A stretch of 64,000 nt of DNA from Siphonodentalium dalli (GCA_032622095.1 CP136069.1:170184394-170248393), one strand, 5' to 3'. Counted from the first letter of the stretch, positions 1-11,519 are shown. Notes: generated by a model not told the origin, from the sequence alone. Numbers and translations are program-made.

Positions 1-735
1 CAAAAAATGAAAAGAACTTTGTAAAGTAAGTGAGGCATATCATTACCTATGAATATTTAAACTCACTGAAACCAAAATTCTTACCTTGACTCAAAATGGC
101 CGCCAAAATATATGTAAATGGTAAATATTGCCCCAGTGTGTCTTGCAATCGCTTACAAGTTGTAGTTGATGTATACAATTGGCTATTCTGTATTCTATAC
201 ATTGAATACTGACATGTCTGATGCACCATGGATCATTTTTACTGTTGTCACGACTGACTGACATCACCAGAAATATTGATTTTTTCACTCACAAACTTGC
301 CATAAATATCGGCAAAAACTCACTTTTCAGGGTTCGACCATTTTTTCAGGTAAAATGCAACTATCTTTGGTATCAAAGGTATTTATTGTTTTTGTCTATC
401 TTAAATGTGCCACACTACGGTGTTTATAGACTGAATTGCTCAAGATGGCTTCCAAAATGGCAACCAAAAGGTAGCAAATTGTGACTCACTTGGTTATTAT
501 ACGTGTTTGTTAATTAACTGACAACTACGTTCTGTTATGTTTGTCTCAGTTCCGTATGGGGCATGACAAATTCATTTTAAAGTTGCAGTATGGAATTTTG
601 CGGAGAACCTCTTTTGTGATTCTGGTCATATTATTGAAAGGGAATGGGCAGAACTTTGAGACGGAACTGAGATGAACCATGATATGTGGGTATTCTGGTC
701 CAAAATGACTGTTGGTAACGGGTGGGACGTATATT
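1..735 (+). repeat. Left inverted arm of the foldback element
   Basis: This is the left arm, pairing with 2985-3560. It contains sub-repeats of the 'AAAATGGCCGCCA / AAGATGGC' kind that recur in other repeat families of this window (3760, 50270, 50665). Short open frames here also exist, mirrored, in the right arm and show no protein character. Confidence 0.75.
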
Positions 736-739
736 GATA

Positions 740-2985
740 TATGTCGTGGATGTGTTATCATTGGGGGTGTATAGGGAGTATATGTATGATCATGGATGGC
801 GTGTATGATTATGGCAAGTATGGAACTGATGGTCGTATGTGCGGGTATTGGTATATCTGGAAGGGCTCACAATTGGTGATGTGTATATGTATACCTAGAT
901 TGACTCATGGGTATGGTCATGGGTATGTCGAATATGTATACATGTAGTGGTTGTATGGTCCATGTGAGGTAAATATATATGCAATGAGTGACTGTATGAT
1001 CGTGAATGTGGTGAATATGTATACATAGAGTGACTATATGGTAATGTGTCGGTTGTAGGTGTATACCTGGTGTTCAGGCGTGGTATGTAGTGGTATAACC
1101 ACGTACGGCTGTATGCTCAGGTGAACGTGTATAAAGTGGGTGACTATGTTGTCATTTGTGTGGCGTTTATATACAAATGGAGTGACTGATGTAATGGGTG
1201 GGTTGTTCATGTGTATCTTGGGTGGCTATCGCTTTCCACAATAACTCAAGGATATGCTAGTCAATAGAGAGGTCATGTCATATAGTTCTCCGTCTTGATA
1301 GTGTTTATGTACACGGAGGAAACGTTAAGCGTGGAAAGTCACCCATTATCACACAGTCATTCCATATATACATAAACACCATATACATAATATAGTGACC
1401 CATTGTATACATGTACACCTGACCCATGACCACGGATGACCATACAGCCACGGGTCACAATGCAGGCACACCGAGTATACTCCTAAACATGACCCATAAC
1501 CATATAGTCACTCATTGTATACCCATCCATCTCACCATTGACCATAAGGTCATCCCCTGTATACATATTATCCACTCACATGGTCAAATAGACAATCAAC
1601 ACATACACCAACACCACATCAATGACCATAAAGTCACTTCGGGTATACATATGCACCTCCCCAATGGCCATATAGCCACTCGCTTCATACACATACCCTC
1701 ACCCATGCACCTGGTATACTCCTTCACCTGACCTATGGACATATAGTCACCCCGTGTGTACATATTCAAAACATTCATACATGGTAATCGTCAATCCTTG
1801 TATACATATTCACCTCAACATTGACCATGTCACTCCATGTATTCCTATTTGTCACACCATAGCCGAATAGCCGCTCAAGATATACTAATACACCCCAGCC
1901 ATGTCAGTATAGTCACTAGATGTATGCATAAGCACCTCATCCATGGCAATATAGCCACTCGCTATATACACACACCCCTCGCCCATGACAATATAGCAAC
2001 ACGTGTGTATACCCGTATAACCTACATATGACCATACCACCACGAGTCACCAAACATGAACACCAGGTATACTCATACGCCTGACACATGACCATTTAGT
2101 CACCCCTGTATAGGTATTCATTACATTTATGATAATACAGTCACTACTTGTATACCTACATGTACTCATCTCACCATTAACCATACAGTCACTACCTGTA
2201 TACCTATTCGACACATATAGTCATATAACCACTCGTTATACATGTGCAGCCCATAGATTCACTCCAGGTATACATGTAAACCTCATCATTGGCCATTTAG
2301 CCCTTCCATATATACAAAAACCCCGCACACACGACCACTTATACCATCCATACTTGCATATACATCTCACACTTGACAATTCAGCAATTCACTGTATAAT
2401 CATACACGCCATCTATGATAATACAGATATCCCTATACACCCACCAATGATAATACATCCACGAGATATACAAATATACATCCCACCCGTTACCACAAAG
2501 ATACTCCCTATATACCCACACGATAATGTCCACCCAGCTTACTCCAGGTATTCACATTCAATCATGACCGTCATTCCATGTATACCTATACACATTACCC
2601 GTAATCATAAAATCACTCGCTATTTATCCACACACCCCATTCATGATCATACAGACAACACATGTACATCCACCCATGACCTTACAGTCACTCCATATAT
2701 ATACATAGTCAGCACATAGATGACCATGTAGCTATATCCATACACCGTGTGCACCCGTACTGGATATACACAACCATACAGTCACTCCATGCATACCGAT
2801 TCACCTCACGACCTCTCCCTGTATACCTATGCATCTTACCATTGACAACCCATTCATAGCCATATAGTCACTAACTGTATACATATTCACATCAGTCATG
2901 ACATACAATAACTCCCTGTATACCTATTCACCTCACCTATGATCATAGAGTAACTCCCTGGCTACAATATTCGCATCCACACTGT
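740..2985. repeat. Degenerate ~45-50 bp tandem array that inverts at its centre
   Basis: From about 1330 to 2980 units read roughly 'ACCATACAGTCACTCC', 'TGTATACCTATTCACCTCA', with spacing near 48 bases (for example TACAGTCACTACTTG near 2137 and TACAGTCACTACCTG near 2186). From 740 to about 1320 the same unit is on the opposite strand (GTGACTATATGGT, GTATACAT). Long open frames at 1426-1731 and 2129-2719 are a by-product of the repeats (many H, I, T and Y residues). The unit is too diverged to count copies exactly by eye. Confidence 0.75.
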
Positions 2986-3560
2986 ATCCAGTTGACTTTT
3001 TGTTTTATCATAATGGACCAGAATAGCCACAGCTTATGGACCATCTCAGTTCCGTCTCAAAGTTCTGCACATTTCCTTTCAATAAATCCAAAAAAAAAAA
3101 AAAAAAAGGTTCTCGGTAAACTTACACACTTTAAAATGAATTTGCCATGCCCCGTACTGAACTGCGACAACCAGAATAGAACATGTAGTTGTCAGTTAAT
3201 TAACTATCACGTATAATAACCAAGTGAGTCACAATTTGCTACCTTTTCGGATAACGCCGAGAATAATGTTCGGGATATACTGTTTGGTTGCCATTTTGGA
3301 AGCCATCTTGAGCAATTTGGTCAATACACACCGAAGTATGACGTATTTAAGATAGTCCAAAACAATAAGCACCTTTCAATCCAAAGATAGTAAGCGATTG
3401 CAGGACACGCTGGGGTAATATATTTACCATTTTCCATATTTTGGCGGTCATACTGGCAGCCATTTTGAGCCAAAGTAAGAATTTTGGTTCCATGAGTTGG
3501 AATATTCATAGGTAATGATATGCCTCACTTACATTGCAAAGTTCTTTTCATTTTTGTTGA
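2985..3560 (-). repeat. Right inverted arm of the foldback element
   Basis: This is the reverse complement of the left arm. It lacks the ~205 bases present at 155-360 of the left arm: here the CTATCTTTGG-equivalent block directly abuts the block containing TAAGCGATTGC. An A-run of 18 bases lies near 3091-3108. Confidence 0.7.
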
Positions 3561-3569
3561 AATATGTCT

Positions 3570-4080
3570 AGAATCCCAATTGTGATTTTTTGTGAAGTTT
3601 TATACCGCATTCTGTAAAATCGAATGTTTGAGGGATCGGAAGGGGTTAGGACCCCAATAATTCCATTTTAATTGCTCCAATGATCAGGTAATATATAAAT
3701 TTCCAAACAGCATGAATTGATCTAGAAGATATTTGTGAAAACATGTCATATTTTCAAGTTCGGCGGCCATTTTGGCGGCCATCTTGGATGGTGAGTTTCA
3801 ATTTTGGCCCAAAAAGGTATTATTGTGTCTTAGCTTCACGAAAATATATACATTTTACCAGATTTTCACGCTATAATTTGCATAAAACTCACTTAGGGTC
3901 TGGTCTGAAAAACGGCGGCCATGATGGACGCCATATTGTCTGGAGTCTACACGGCCATTTGTTTTTCTTGTTAACATTGCTTAAAAGTTGAAGGGGCATA
4001 ATAAGGAACAAAATGAGTGGGGTGAAGTTAAGTCCCAGGTGGGTGCAAGGGTACCCATATTAGCTCCCGGGCTATATACG
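3570..4080 (+). repeat. Dispersed repeat, copy 1 (partner at 50120-50980)
   Basis: It shares with 50640-50980 an ordered series of blocks: TTTTCA...TTCGGCGGCCAT, CATCTTGGAT, GCCATGATGGACGCCAT, TTGTCTGGAGTCT, CGGCCA, TTCTTGTTAACA, and a 3' part with AAGGAACAAAATGAGTG, AGTCC and GGTGGG. There is no coding potential. It may be an outer part of the foldback family, because the same GGCGGCCAT blocks occur in its arms. Confidence 0.6.
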
Positions 4081-4360
4081 ACGTTCTGAGAACAACGTAA
4101 CTGACCTTATGGTCATATGTTTTACTTCAAATATGTCGTATACCTTATACGACATTTTTGAGGTAAGAAATTTGTCCAACCAAGGATACGAATTTCCATC
4201 ACATGGCCTAAAAGCTCATTTCTGGTTGGATTAGAACAAGGATAAGAATTGTAGGGGTGTAATCGACCGCGTAGATTACGAATTTGCAATAAAAATTTTC
4301 GCGCCAAAATACGATTTTAACAGTTTTACGACTTCTTTGAATCCCACCGACGATTTGCAG
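4081..4360. other. Non-coding stretch, nothing recognised
   Basis: The only structure seen is a small palindrome around TCGTATACCTTATACGA (4136-4152). The end of the stretch supplies the possible splice acceptor for the candidate exon at 4361. Confidence 0.4.
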
Positions 4361-4580
4361 TATGCATCTAGTGTAAGCTGTTTTACCGTCACAAATTCAG
4401 AACAGGAAGCTGTCACAAATCGCAATAACTATAAATGTGAGTCTACACGAACCTGTGGATTCGTATATAATTACATGCATTTCCAGCTCCCAACACTGGA
4501 CTCAGCGATACAATGTCAACAGAACGAAATATTCGCCAAAACAGAAACGGCCGAAGGAGGGAGCAGATGTATCTCCATAG
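4361..4580 (+). CDS. Candidate Cys-containing coding exon, function unknown
   Basis: An open frame runs through the interval with a plausible acceptor (GATTTGCAG, ending 4360) and donor (ATAG|GTAATA at 4581). The conceptual exon is 220 nt, entering in phase 0 and leaving in phase 1. It encodes about 73 residues with five cysteines (SCF, YKC, RTC, IQC, SRC), suggestive of a disulfide-bonded extracellular segment. Third-position base use looks more coding-like than in the surrounding repeats. The same frame stays open to a stop at 4756, so it could also be unspliced or noise. I recognise no family. Confidence 0.3.
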
Positions 4581-4963
4581 GTAATATTATACTTTATACA
4601 TCTAAAATCAGTAACACGGGGAGATATTATTTGTGGGGTGGTGTCAACGTTCGAATCTCCAAAGAATCCTCAGTCCAATTGATCTACCCACCCGCTACAT
4701 ATATCGCAAATAGCCAAACATTCACCTTTTGGCCCAAAACTAAAACATGTATCTGACTGGTGAAAGTGATAAGACAAGGTTGTCATTTAAACGGATTAGT
4801 TGAATGACAGCTATGTTATCTTGATGACGAAGTCTTCTGTGTCAGGTATCCGGGAATCGTGAGAATGAAAACGATTGAAACTGACATATCTGAACTGATA
4901 TCGACAGTTCACCGTGCACATGTCAGAAAAGTATGTGCGTTAAAACCAGGTTGCTGCATTTAA

Positions 4964-5036
4964 ATGGGGACTGTATATTATGTCGAGTATAAAAGAGATG
5001 GTCCCATAAATGGCTGGATTTAGGGTACAGTCCGGT
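4964..5036 (+). mobile_element. 73-bp relic of a TTAA-flanked palindromic element
   Basis: TTAA at 4960-4963 and 5037-5040 brackets 73 bases. Most match the right end of the 57817-58155 element (shared blocks GAGTATAAAAG, GATGGTCCCA, AAATGGC, GGATTTAG). The outer bases (GGGGACTGTA and TACAGTCC) form a short inverted repeat. It is interpreted as an internally deleted member of that family. TTAA target sites are characteristic of the piggyBac superfamily. Confidence 0.6.
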
Positions 5037-5040
5037 TTAA

Positions 5041-6170
5041 TATATATATATATATATCCTTTTATTCCTCCTCCATGGGAGAGTATATTGAGAACATATA
5101 TAAACATGACAAAAGTGTGGAAATTATGCATAGAAGTACAAAAATCAACATATATATATACATAACATATAATGGGTATTGCTATGTACATTGGATACGT
5201 GTGCACTATACTATAGTTTAATTGAATATGACTGAAATCATAGGGAGAGTTGTTAATAGTTTACCTAGAATCAAAAGCTTTTGTAACCTATGTATTTTTT
5301 TTTTTAATGTGAGACGAGAATTGATAATCAAAACTGCTTAAGCTTAATGTGGATTCTAGTATAAGCACGCGTAACCCATGTACATGCTACTCACATATGA
5401 CACACATTCAAGAAAATCATGACCAATTTATGTTTTGCATAATAGTAATGCTACTATTTAGCATATTACGTTTTCACATTGTGGTATGCTTCCCATATTT
5501 TACATAATGCATCACTAGCAATGCTTCGGCCAATCACAAGGAGCCACACTACACTGTGAGAACAAATCGAGTTAATATGAATAACTTACGGTTAGTCGCA
5601 AGCATTTGGAGTCACGGTGTCTATCCACACATTTCGGCGAGGCACTACGACTAACTCTGGCGTTCGTCATATTGACTATTAGTATATTACGCGATGAATA
5701 ACTCTAATTGAAACACTGCCTTAAATTATTCTTAATATTCATTGCTAAATGTTAAATTTCCATTGTATCGCAATTATATTAGTTCTAAAACTGAACGAAA
5801 GTGATGGGAGGATATAATTGCAAATATATTAGAACTTCGCTCTCACATCAAAGGCTACATTATTTGGGTCAATGGTTCTTATATCATAGACACCTCATAC
5901 ATCTCTGTAGACACTGCATACCTGTACCACAAACATCTCAACAGACCAGTATTTGGAATATGTTTTAGAGAATTGATTACAAGTTTGTCCTGTTTTCAAT
6001 TCGATCTCTGATTCATTGGAATTATTTGTAAATTTCTACGAAATTACATTTTCCCCTTCCCTGTGACTCAGAGAAAATAGTCATTATGATTCAATCCTGG
6101 TAATTTTGACTAACACAGTCGTAGTCTAATGCCCTAATTAGTCGTTTTGACTAACTATTTCTAACGAATG
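5041..6170. other. AT-rich gap, no gene seen
   Basis: It holds a short TA run (5041-5056), an A/T-rich region, and an imperfect inverted pair around GGTTAGTCG (5591) and CGACTAACTC (5648). No open frame longer than about 60 codons looks real. Confidence 0.4.
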
Positions 6171-7132
6171 CCGGCTGATACGGACCCTGGCTCTTACGGA
6201 CCCTGGCGCATATGGACCCTGGCTTTTACGGACCACCGGCTCATACGGACCCTGGCTTATACGGACCCTCGGCTTATACGGACCCTGGCTTATACGGACC
6301 TCAATTAAAATATACAATTTAAGTTTTTATGTTTATTTAAATAAACATCAAAATACTACAACATACATACTGAGATAACAAAATATCTGATGATAACAAA
6401 AATGGAACAACGTTACATCAGATGAACATTATCTAAATTGGGGCGTACAGCTTGGCGGCTTCTTTCAGTAGTTTGCTGGCAGTTATCCTCATCGACGAGT
6501 AGTAGCTGTTGTGCTCTCAAGTAGAACATTCAGGTTCAATGCAGTCAATGTGGAATTATGCCAGTAAAAAATAAATCAGTTGAATATATACCAGTTGTGT
6601 TTTTACTAACATGTTTTCATAACAAATCAAACTCAGTGGATTCATACTGATCACCATTCACTGACCATTTATCACCGCGTGTCTGTTTATACAACAACAT
6701 AAAGGGATCACATGCGCGTGTTTATTCAACGAAGAGATTAATTAACGCGATTCAATAAATGCTTTTCCAAGCCAGAACATCACCGAAATTCTCAATTAAT
6801 ACAGATATATGTGTGAAAATACAATCATAATTATATATTATATTCATAAATATAAGTTTGATAAAAAACGAAAAAATCGGTTAAATTCATAAATATAAGT
6901 TTGAAAATCACAAAAAAAAATCACAAATATTCTCAATTAATACAGATATATGTGTGAAATGACAATCATAATTATATATTAAAAAGTTTGAAAATCACTG
7001 AAAAAATATTTTAATTGAGGTCCGTATGAGCCGGGGTCCGTATAAGCCAGGGTCCGTATCAGCCGGTGGTCCGTAAAAGCCAGGGTCCGTAAGAGCCAGG
7101 GTCCGTAAGAGCCAGGGTCCGTATAAGCCGCA
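6171..7132. mobile_element. Element with mirrored 16-bp minisatellite ends
   Basis: The left end (6171-6300) is about 8 head-to-tail units of GGCTTATACGGACCCT with variants. The right end (about 7016-7132) is about 7 units of the reverse complement, AGGGTCCGTATAAGCC. Both arrays meet the interior at the same junction (ACCTCAATTAAAATAT left, AATTGAGGT right). A rare variant, the expanded unit ACCACCGG next to a CTTTTA unit, occurs in both arrays at corresponding places, so the two ends are true inverted copies. The interior (~700 bp) is AT-rich with a direct repeat (AATACAGATATATGTGTGAAA near 6798 and 6940) and no transposase. It is probably a non-autonomous element; the superfamily is unknown. 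Confidence 0.75.
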
Positions 7133-7511
7133 TACCTTTCTGACTAACGTTTTTTCGTCAGTGTAATTGCGGGATCCAATTTGATCCGAGGTTCGTTGCA
7201 TGGAATTTCCAAAACAGAGTTTGGTTCTTTTTGTGTGGGAGAGACCAACAAATATTATCATAGCGAGAAAGGATTCATAAAACAAGAATTGTTTACCGTA
7301 TACTTGACTTGTTTAAGCAAAACAATTAATTATCAAACAATTTCAGAATCGTTACATGTATATATAGAAAAAATATGTTTCTCATCTTGTGTTTGCATGC
7401 TGGCATTTCAACTACGAGTTTGAGAACTAAAACTAGTAATATTACATGTGCATGTACTGAAATAATCATAGTTTGTGTCTGATTGACATATCTTTATAGT
7501 ATCGGATACAG

Positions 7512-7634
7512 AATTGGGCGGGAGTTGTACTCTGGCGACGAGATGTAAAACGCAGAACTCGGAGTGTAGAGACGGATTTTGCCAGTGTATATCTGGATAC
7601 AGTTTCGATATGCTGACGTTCAGTTGTCCACGAG
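7512..7634 (+). CDS. Exon encoding an EB/EGF-like Cys-rich module
   Basis: An acceptor (GGATACAG, ending 7511) and a strong donor (CGAG|GTAAGT at 7635) bound a 123-nt exon, phase 1 in and phase 1 out, the usual phase of shuffled extracellular modules. The frame gives a 41-residue Cys-rich peptide starting LGGSC with six cysteines spaced C-x5-C-x6-C-x4-C-x-C-x12-C and a CQCISGY core. This resembles EB-module and EGF-like repeats of secreted or membrane invertebrate proteins. These modules act outside the cell, usually in adhesion or recognition. The parent gene cannot be assembled because the neighbouring exons are not identifiable here. Confidence 0.6.
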
Positions 7635-7654
7635 GTAAGTGTTCTGTCAATAAA

Positions 7655-7832
7655 TATAGGTTATCACCACCATGTAGGTTTCCGAGAACAGTATTTTAGT
7701 CTCGCTACTTTCTCTGGGCAGTTTATCGACGTGTCCGAAGGACGAATCGATATACGGCCCAATTAATGTAGCGAGACTTGAACACCAATTTTGAGAATAT
7801 ACAGGGTGGTGTTAGCCACATTATCTTACAAT
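7655..7832 (+). mobile_element. Short inverted-repeat element, copy 1 (partner at 44418)
   Basis: The ends are inverted: GGTTATCACCACCATGT at the left and ACAGGGTGGTGTTAGCCAC at the right. The middle contains TTTATCGACG and CGATATA, GGCCCA, TAGCGAGAC. The same ordered blocks occur at 44418-44592. No protein is encoded. It begins 20 bp after the donor of the EB-type exon. Confidence 0.6.
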
Positions 7833-8540
7833 TCATTCATTTCGGCCAATTTGGCCGGTTACTTCATGTGAGTTTTTCATCTGACGTGTGTGTCGGAATA
7901 ATGATATGGAGGATTTATGTAAATGTTAGCCCAAACTACATTTCCAAGTAACGATGGTTTTGTTGTTTATTTTGAGGAATAATACCGCGTCAGGTGAATT
8001 CAGCCCAAATATGTTAACAGTTGTCGTGTAAAACATTCGGCAGTAAGTTAGCGTTATTTAGTATTTGTGGATGTCCTTTAACGTGGGGAAAATAGACTAC
8101 TGCGCTTGAACGAGCATGTGAATTGTCGTTTTTAATGTATAGCAACATTATAATCAATAACAGAGGCATTCTCTGTCAAATAAGGTCGCTCTATTTACGA
8201 TACCAATTGGGGAACTTTGTAAATTAAATTACGCGTAAACTTAACCTGCTGCAAATAGAAAAGGTGTCGGAATCGGCGTACTCGCCCCATGGGCTAACTC
8301 GCCCAATCGGCGCGTGCCAACTCGGAATAAAAGGCCAACTCGGAATAAAAGATGCATACGGGGTGTTATATGGCGTTTGGTCCGTTGTTTCTCAATGAAT
8401 GTTATTGAAATTTGGTGTATATGTCCGGGCTGGGACATGAAATACAACAACGTTTGAATTGTTTTTAAATTTACAAATTTGTTGATTTTATTCATTTTGT
8501 TTTCGTTCTGAAACACACTATAAAGTGTATATAATATAAT
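7833..8540. other. Non-coding stretch
   Basis: No exon or element was recognised. A short direct repeat CCAACTCGGAATAAAAG occurs twice at about 8317-8351. Confidence 0.4.
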
Positions 8541-8845
8541 AACGAACACGAGACATACATAATTTATGAACTGTTAACAAAAGATATCAAATTCAATACA
8601 TGACAAAGATGACTCAGTGGAGTTTATAAAGTGAACATAAAAACATTGAGGTAAGAATCTTTTTAAGGAATTCAACTTTATTTAATGATAATAAACACAT
8701 AAATTAAAATAACAAACATGAGACATACATGATTTATAAACTGTTAACAACAGATATCAAACTCAATACATGACAAAGATGACTCAGTGAAGTTTATAAA
8801 GTGAACATAAAAATATTAAGGTAAAAATCTTTTTAAGCATTACTA
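8541..8845 (+). repeat. Two-copy direct repeat, period 170 bp
   Basis: The block starting AACGAACACGAGACATACAT at 8541 recurs at 8711 (AACAAACATGAGACATACAT). Shared downstream blocks are CTGTTAACAA, AGATATCAAA, AATACATGACAAAGATGACT, AGTTTATAAAGTGAACATAA and AATCTTTTTAAG. Each copy is about 130-135 bases, separated by ~40 unrelated bases. There is no coding content. Confidence 0.8.
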
Positions 8846-8859
8846 AACCGTTTAGCACA

Positions 8860-10210
8860 GTCCACTTCACTCATCCGATCATCACTAAACTTCATATTTA
8901 TCTTGATATTGATCTATCAGATGAGAGCTATCAAATATGTTTTTAATTTTATAGGAAAAAATGGTCGCCAGCGGCCATATTGCATTTACGTTATATGTTA
9001 TCGCGTCATGTCGATATCTAGTATTACTTAGAAATTTCACCTTTCCAGATTCATAATTGCTCCATTGACTGTAACAGATGGAATTATTCCCCTCTTCGGA
9101 TAGAGTGTCACTGAAACTTTATTTTGTCAGACTGTCTGTATAGTCACTGATTATATATGGCAATAATCTGTAATAAGATGTAGCACTATTTTATTTTATA
9201 TTTACATGCAGTGCTGTTTTTATACAACAATTCTAATCCCCCCTAGATCATCATGTGATCGACCATACATCGCGCGAGGACCTGGTTGAATTAAGGGGGG
9301 TTTTTATGGATAACTTCTGTCCTCAAGCTAGATTATACTTATGACATTTAATGGCATGTTTCTAACATGGAGGGTTAGATATGCGTGAGACACCACCACT
9401 CTTCAATTCACACCAAGTTATCAGCTGTCATATTCGGATATTAGAACCCATAGCCATGATATATGGTTTATTTTGTGTATACTAGTAATATTGTTATTTT
9501 CAGTACCTTTATATACCAGTACTGTGTATAACAATGCATATACATTAATCCATGTATACATGTATATTGATTCAACGGATTCAGTGGTTTTGTCCATCAG
9601 TCTATCAAATTTGCGGGGAAAACATGGCCACAAGCAGTACACCCTGTTAAATTTCGAATTTGAATCAATTGGCGCACCCTGCAGCCAGCTTTTATTGGAG
9701 AACTTTTTCTCATGTGGATAGTTTGGGTCACCGCTAGATGTAAGCCATGTTTTGTTCTCAAGCTGTCCTTGTGAAGACATCACTGCCAGCGGTGATCTTG
9801 AATTTTACTATTTTTATGGCTAAATAATTTGGTTGATCCTACAGACGACACCCCTTGTCCGATCGTCACCAGATTCCACAATGATCTTCTGGATAACCAG
9901 GGGGAGAGTAATCTAATTTTCCCGAATTTCGTTAAAAAACATTACCACAGGCAGCAATTTGGTATCTTACTGTTTGATCCTCTTTTGCGTGACTGAATTG
10001 TTTAGCAACTGTACAGTCATATCCCTCATCTGATAGTCACCACACTTTATATTGATCTTCGGGCTGACAACTAGATGGGAGCTATCGAATGCTTTGAATT
10101 TTTTTGGAAAACATTGTCGCCAGCAGTCATCTTCTATTTTGGTTTTTATATACATGTATATCTCTTCATTCGGATAGCCAGTATTACGTAGGTACTTCAA
10201 CTTTCCGCAT
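8860..10210. repeat. Dispersed non-coding repeat cluster (family of 46130-47480)
   Basis: Blocks such as CATCCGATCATCACTAAACTTC (8873), TCAATTGGCGCACCCTGCAG (9666), ATCTTCGGGCTGACAACTAG (10055), GATGGGAGCTATCGAATG (10074), and 'ATGGTCGCCAGCGGCCAT' (8960) recur in order in 46840-47480. The units are diverged, about 200-400 bases apart, and non-coding. Confidence 0.55.
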
Positions 10211-10394
10211 TCCTGTCATCATTTGAAATATAAAAATTTACCTGATACCATGCACCCTTCAAAATTTGTTTCGTCGTATCTATTTTAATGACCCGTATGG
10301 TAATATTGATACAGATATATTTGTCAAACATTTCTTTGTACAATATACAGGTATTTAGTTTGTAACTAAATCTAGAAATATATAATAGTACCTG

Positions 10395-10790
10395 GTGGAC
10401 CCTACTTCGTCCGGGATGTTCCCCTCTGATTTTCGGAGAATTGCGCGATTTAACCTTGAATTGACCATTTTAAAGGTGAACGTCATGTCGGGTCACGATT
10501 TGACCCGCCCAAAACACTCCCCGGACAAAAGTCACGACAAAAGTACCCGTCGAAATCCGCCCGACTTTACCCGATTTGACCTTGAATTGACAATTTTGAA
10601 TGTCAAGATCAGGTCAGGGTCATAATTTGACCCACCCGAAACACTCCTGTGACAAAAGTAACAGTAGGTATTATATTTCGTTGAAATACTTCGTTTTACC
10701 AGATTTGACCTTGAATTGATCTTTTTGAATGTCAAAGTCAGGTCGGGATCAAGATTTGACCCGTCCAAATAGTCCAGAAACATGCCTACA
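10395..10790 (+). repeat. ~125-bp tandem repeat, about three units
   Basis: Units begin near 10450, 10570 and 10698. Each carries GATTTGACCTTGAATTGA, a block like TTTTGAATGTCAA, CAGGTC, ATTTGACCCGCCCAAA and ACACTCC. Open frames on either strand merely follow the repeat. Confidence 0.65.
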
Positions 10791-11075
10791 TCAGCACGTT
10801 CGAGAACATGGTCCCACGTGAAATTGGACCCGTCAATATTGCTCCCGGGATCGAAGTAGTCCTACACACAAATTTTTAGTCGGATCGGTCAAGGTCCAGA
10901 AACATGCCTATGAGCGAGGTCAAGTTGACACGTTAAATACCAAATCCGAGTCGGATCAGTCGAGCAGTGTTAGAGTCTATAACACATACACACATGCATT
11001 CATGCATACACACATACATACAGACAGGTGTTCCAAAATGTATAATCGATAGCTACAACAATTCTATGGTAGATA
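10770..11075 (+). repeat. Dispersed repeat tail, copy 1 (partner at 22235-22720)
   Basis: It shares with 22235-22720 the blocks CCAGAAACATGCCTA, CACGTGAAATTGGACCCG, ATATTG, CCGGGATC(A/G)AAGTAG, CCTACACACAAATTT, GAGTCGGATC and GTCGAGCAGT, then GTCTATAACAC followed by an (ACAT)n / CAGACAG run and GTTCCAAAA. The simple-sequence end resembles the 3' tail of a retroposed element; that reading is inference. Confidence 0.6.
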
Positions 11076-11519
11076 GTTCACGGCCGACCTGATGCATGCA
11101 TCTTAGTTTTCTTGTAGTTACTTTTTTTTTGTATAAATAGGTTTATTGCAAATAAAATGCAAAGAGCCAGACAACAGGTCCGAAGACCTATATAAGTCCG
11201 ACTCAACAAAATATAAATTACAAAATAATATTCACGTGATCAACAAAACAAAACAAAAAACAAAATTAAGTGCATATGGTGATACTGTACAGTTGATTCA
11301 GGAGTCCTTGGGTGGTAAGAAGCTACATATTCCATAATTTTCAAATTTTAATCGATTTGAGGCTATGTGCATCGGTTTGGGTAATTGGCCAAATAGATCT
11401 TTTAGACACCAGAAAAATCATATAGGATTACGCTTTATATAATATTATCTAATTGCATCCTCACCAAAAGAAAATGAAAGATTAATAATTCAACTTGTAA
11501 CTTGTAACTATATAAAAAG

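Larger units (their letters stand above)
1..3560. mobile_element. Foldback-type element with long inverted arms and inverted tandem core
   Basis: The first ~735 bases reappear as an imperfect reverse complement at about 2985-3560. Landmarks shared by the arms are the AAAAGAACTTTG / CAAAGTTCTTTT ends (10 and 3536), the block with TCAAGATGGCTTCCAAAATGG (440, complement near 3295), the TTAATTAACTGACAACTA block (510, complement near 3190) and the CTCAGTTCCGTCTCAAAGTT region (complement at 650). Between the arms lies a degenerate tandem array whose orientation flips near 1320. The left arm has about 205 extra bases (about 155-360), so one arm has suffered an indel. The left edge coincides with the window edge, so the true end may lie outside. 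No transposase frame is visible. This architecture is known for Foldback/TU-like elements; assignment to that class is inference. Confidence 0.75.

Noticed and set aside
1426-2719. Two long open frames (101 and 196 codons) rich in His, Ile and Thr
   Set aside because: They follow the ~48-bp tandem array of the foldback element. Residue bias and periodicity come from the repeat, and there is no domain or splice signal.
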